Part shown: piece after piece, positions 62,147 through 64,000 of the stretch | Position numbering within the stretch: the stretch's first letter is position 1 | How the letters are laid out: each line of letters starts with the position of its first letter | Source: Erysipelotrichaceae bacterium | Lineage (GTDB): Bacteria > Bacillota_I > Bacilli_A > RFN20 > CAG-826 | DNA length: 64,000 nt | NCBI GenBank assembly: GCA_015059185.1 | Contig: SVAY01000002.1 | Coordinates: 62,001 to 126,000, forward strand | Direction of reading: 5' to 3' | Program-made: the position numbers and the translations under genes | The notes under the pieces: generated by a model | Told to the model about the DNA's origin: nothing | The model's input: only the letters and a program-made list of their open reading frames with translations | The model's database searches: none

Positions 62147-63616
62147 TTATTCAAAGCTATTAAATTCCATACTACGACGGATTAAGTTCACTAAGATGAC
62201 GCTTTCCTCATCCCCTAACTTAGCCGCATCAAGATAATATCTTAATGCACGTTCATAGTCTCTATTCACTCCAATACCTTTTAAGTAGGCTTCGCCTGCT
62301 TTTTTAATACTTCTAAGGTTACCTCTATGAGCAGAGAATTCATATGCTTTAGTAGCTTTAGTATGTTCTGGATAAGGAACACCTTTTCCTTCACTTACTA
62401 AATCTGCATATTTCATCGCCGCGTATTCATCATCATTATTTTCATAAGCGATTAAATAATATTTAACAGCTTTTTCATAGTCTTTTTTAATAGTCTTTGC
62501 GCCCGTCTCATATAGATAGGCTAAAGGAGCAGCTGCATCAAAATAATTTTGTTCAACCGCTCTAGAATAATATTCAATAGCTTTATTAATATCCTTTTTA
62601 CATCCTTGACCTTCTACTAACATATCCGCAGTATTTTTTAGACCTATAGGGTTATTTTGTTTTGCTGCTTCTTGATACCAATAAACTGCTCTTTCGTAGT
62701 TCCTTCTTAAGCCGTCTCCATAATAATATCTATTACCTAAAGAGACTTGTGCTTCAGCATCTCCTCCATGCGCCGCTCTTACACAATACGCAATTGCTTC
62801 TTCAAAATTCATCTTCACCCCGTCACCGCTAATTAAGCAGTTAGCAACGAGTTGAGCGGCCTCATTATTACCTAAATCTGCTGCCATCTTATAATATTTA
62901 TAAGCAAGTTTATGATCAATCGCTACGCCAATGCCGTCATAATAGCAGTCTCCAAGCATCTTTGCGGCGAATAAGTGTCCACCTTCAGTCGCTCTCATAA
63001 GCCAATAATTTGCGCGGATTATATCGCGTCTAGTGCCATACCCTTCAAAATAGATCTTACCTAAGTTATACATCGCTTCTGGATAGCCTTTTTCCGCGAG
63101 TTCAGTTAAGAGTTTAAACCCTTCTTCATAATTACCTTCGTTACCGACTTTATAACATAAGCAGTACGCGTAATTAATCTTACCTTTTTCGTATCCAGCA
63201 ATAGAACATTGTCTAAATAAATCAAAAGCGCGATTTAAATCAATCTTAATATCCATACGTCCCATCATATGTATTTCACCAAGATGGTTAACGGCAGGTA
63301 AATAATTTTGTTCTGCCGCTTTTAATAGATATTCATTTGCAATAGAAAGATCAACATCTACTCCATCTCCTCTTTCATATGAAGTAGATAACTGATAGCA
63401 AGCAGAAGCATAATTCTTAATTGCACTCGCTTTAAGATGTTGCATGGATTGCTCTATATCCTTTGGATAGATATAGCCAATATAATAAAGGTGAGCTAAA
63501 TAATATTCTAAAACTGGATCACCTTGATGATCTTTATTATTGATAATCTTTTCTATTTCACTCGTCTTATTCTCTTTTTCAAGTTGAAGTAAAGTTTCTA
63601 ATAAATCTTTGGCCAT
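62147..63616 (-). CDS. Sel1-repeat (TPR-like) protein
   Basis: 489 residues made of about twelve Sel1 repeats (consensus: A...LG..Y..G.GV..D...A..YY..AA...). No signal peptide, so a cytosolic protein-protein interaction scaffold is likely. The gene starts 2 nt after the zinc-ribbon gene, forming a pair. Sel1 proteins often act in signalling or as secretion adaptors. Specific partner unknown. Confidence 0.9.
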   Translation of the reverse strand: MAKDLLETLLQLEKENKTSEIEKIINNKDHQGDPVLEYYLAHLYYIGYIYPKDIEQSMQHLKASAIKNYASACYQLSTSYERGDGVDVDLSIANEYLLKAAEQNYLPAVNHLGEIHMMGRMDIKIDLNRAFDLFRQCSIAGYEKGKINYAYCLCYKVGNEGNYEEGFKLLTELAEKGYPEAMYNLGKIYFEGYGTRRDIIRANYWLMRATEGGHLFAAKMLGDCYYDGIGVAIDHKLAYKYYKMAADLGNNEAAQLVANCLISGDGVKMNFEEAIAYCVRAAHGGDAEAQVSLGNRYYYGDGLRRNYERAVYWYQEAAKQNNPIGLKNTADMLVEGQGCKKDINKAIEYYSRAVEQNYFDAAAPLAYLYETGAKTIKKDYEKAVKYYLIAYENNDDEYAAMKYADLVSEGKGVPYPEHTKATKAYEFSAHRGNLRSIKKAGEAYLKGIGVNRDYERALRYYLDAAKLGDEESVILVNLIRRSMEFNSFE

Positions 63617-63618
63617 AA

Positions 63619-64000
63619 TTACACTATTTCTGGATTCTTGAGTCGTTTAATCCAGACACTCTCCTTTACTTTTTCATTTCTTCCATGACTCATTAAGGAA
63701 TAAGCACTGTCGCAGTTTGCACAGTAACAGTTTCCATCATCTTGTTCACCATCAACATAGAACCCACATACTGGACAGATATGAGAATAGATATAATTAT
63801 CTCCTTCCGCGAAGATAATACAGCTATCAATCATACTTTTGATGTTCGCATCAATCTTATAGATTTGAGGAGAACAGATGATAACATCATCTTTTTGAGT
63901 TCCATCAACTGCTGTCACAATAAAAGCATTGGTATAACCGCTTTTTATGCGCGCTTGAATCTTTTTTCTAAAATATTCAGTTAATTCGTCAGCATTAGGA
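63619..64000 (-). CDS. Zinc-ribbon protein, 5' end off window
   Basis: The minus-strand frame stays open to the window end (127 codons seen, starting in PNADELTEYFRKKIQARIKSG), so the start is missing; the GTG at 63918 is internal. The last part carries CPVC and CANC (ICPVCGFYV..., YCANCDSAYSLM), a rubredoxin-type zinc ribbon. Function unknown. It is followed after 2 nt by the Sel1 gene. Confidence 0.75.
   Translation of the reverse strand, partial: PNADELTEYFRKKIQARIKSGYTNAFIVTAVDGTQKDDVIICSPQIYKIDANIKSMIDSCIIFAEGDNYIYSHICPVCGFYVDGEQDDGNCYCANCDSAYSLMSHGRNEKVKESVWIKRLKNPEIV

Noticed and set aside
1..64000. CRISPR arrays, prophage genes or insertion sequences
   Set aside because: No regularly spaced repeats with spacers, no phage structural genes and no transposase were found.
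1..64000. TGA read as tryptophan (Mollicutes code)
   Set aside because: All genes are full length with TGA treated as stop, and tryptophan is TGG, so there is no sign of sense use of TGA here.

Overview
The window looks like a chromosomal segment from an AT-rich, Gram-positive-derived bacterium, probably an uncultured gut-type member of the Bacilli/Mollicutes-like lineages. The supporting signs are strongly AT-biased codons, Firmicutes-type Shine-Dalgarno sites, a metK riboswitch with attenuator, long-form HPF and Firmicutes-type tRNAs. Surface proteins are held by lipoprotein signals or one membrane helix, with no LPXTG motifs, and no peptidoglycan gene is visible, which would fit a thin or absent wall; this is inference. 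None of the roughly 42 complete genes ends in TGA, and none needs TGA as a sense codon.

Region 1 (1-6029): two surface proteins on the minus strand. One is cut by the window edge; the other is a beta-helix protein with Pmp-like GGAI/FxxN repeats. They diverge from a two-component pair: an XRE-HTH/receiver fusion and a LytS-type kinase.

Region 2 (6030-33755), the main accessory island, is nearly all on the minus strand. In transcription order it holds a large repeat lipoprotein, a VirD4/TraG coupling ATPase, a 2578-residue surface protein, a two-helix VirB2-like pilin, a small lipoprotein, a VirB6-like membrane protein and a VirB3-VirB4 fusion ATPase. These are followed by three related proteins without signal peptides that share a C-terminal module, and a TetR regulator; one plus-strand LRR lipoprotein interrupts them. 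No relaxase, integrase, transposase or replication gene is present. My reading is that this is a type IV secretion machine with its own candidate protein substrates rather than a conjugative element. Paired 8-bp direct repeats, 11 bp apart, precede the virB6-virB4 unit and each of the three candidate substrate genes, which suggests one regulon.

Region 3 (33756-35833): a second LytS-type kinase and a response regulator with a SARP/OmpR-type winged helix. This regulator family is known to bind 11-bp-spaced direct repeats, so it is the best local candidate to control the island.

Region 4 (35896-57295) is mostly housekeeping: PatB/MalY lyase, DUF3737, a HAD phosphatase with two unknown genes, HPF, lipoproteins, MetK behind a SAM-type riboswitch, TSCPD protein, PduL, MgtE, tRNA-Leu, a DUF4143 ATPase, a secreted subtilase, GpmA, M3 peptidase, LemA-like protein, HAD phosphatase, Na+/H+ antiporter, S1 protein and Pgi. 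Several of these genes have a -10 box only 6-11 nt before the start codon and no ribosome-binding site, so their mRNAs may be leaderless.

Region 5 (57350-64000): a five-gene tRNA cluster (Val, Tyr, Gln, Lys, Leu), an AbiEi/AbiEii toxin-antitoxin pair, a phospholipid operon (DagK, PlsC, LicA-like kinase), a Sel1-repeat protein and a zinc-ribbon protein running off the window end.
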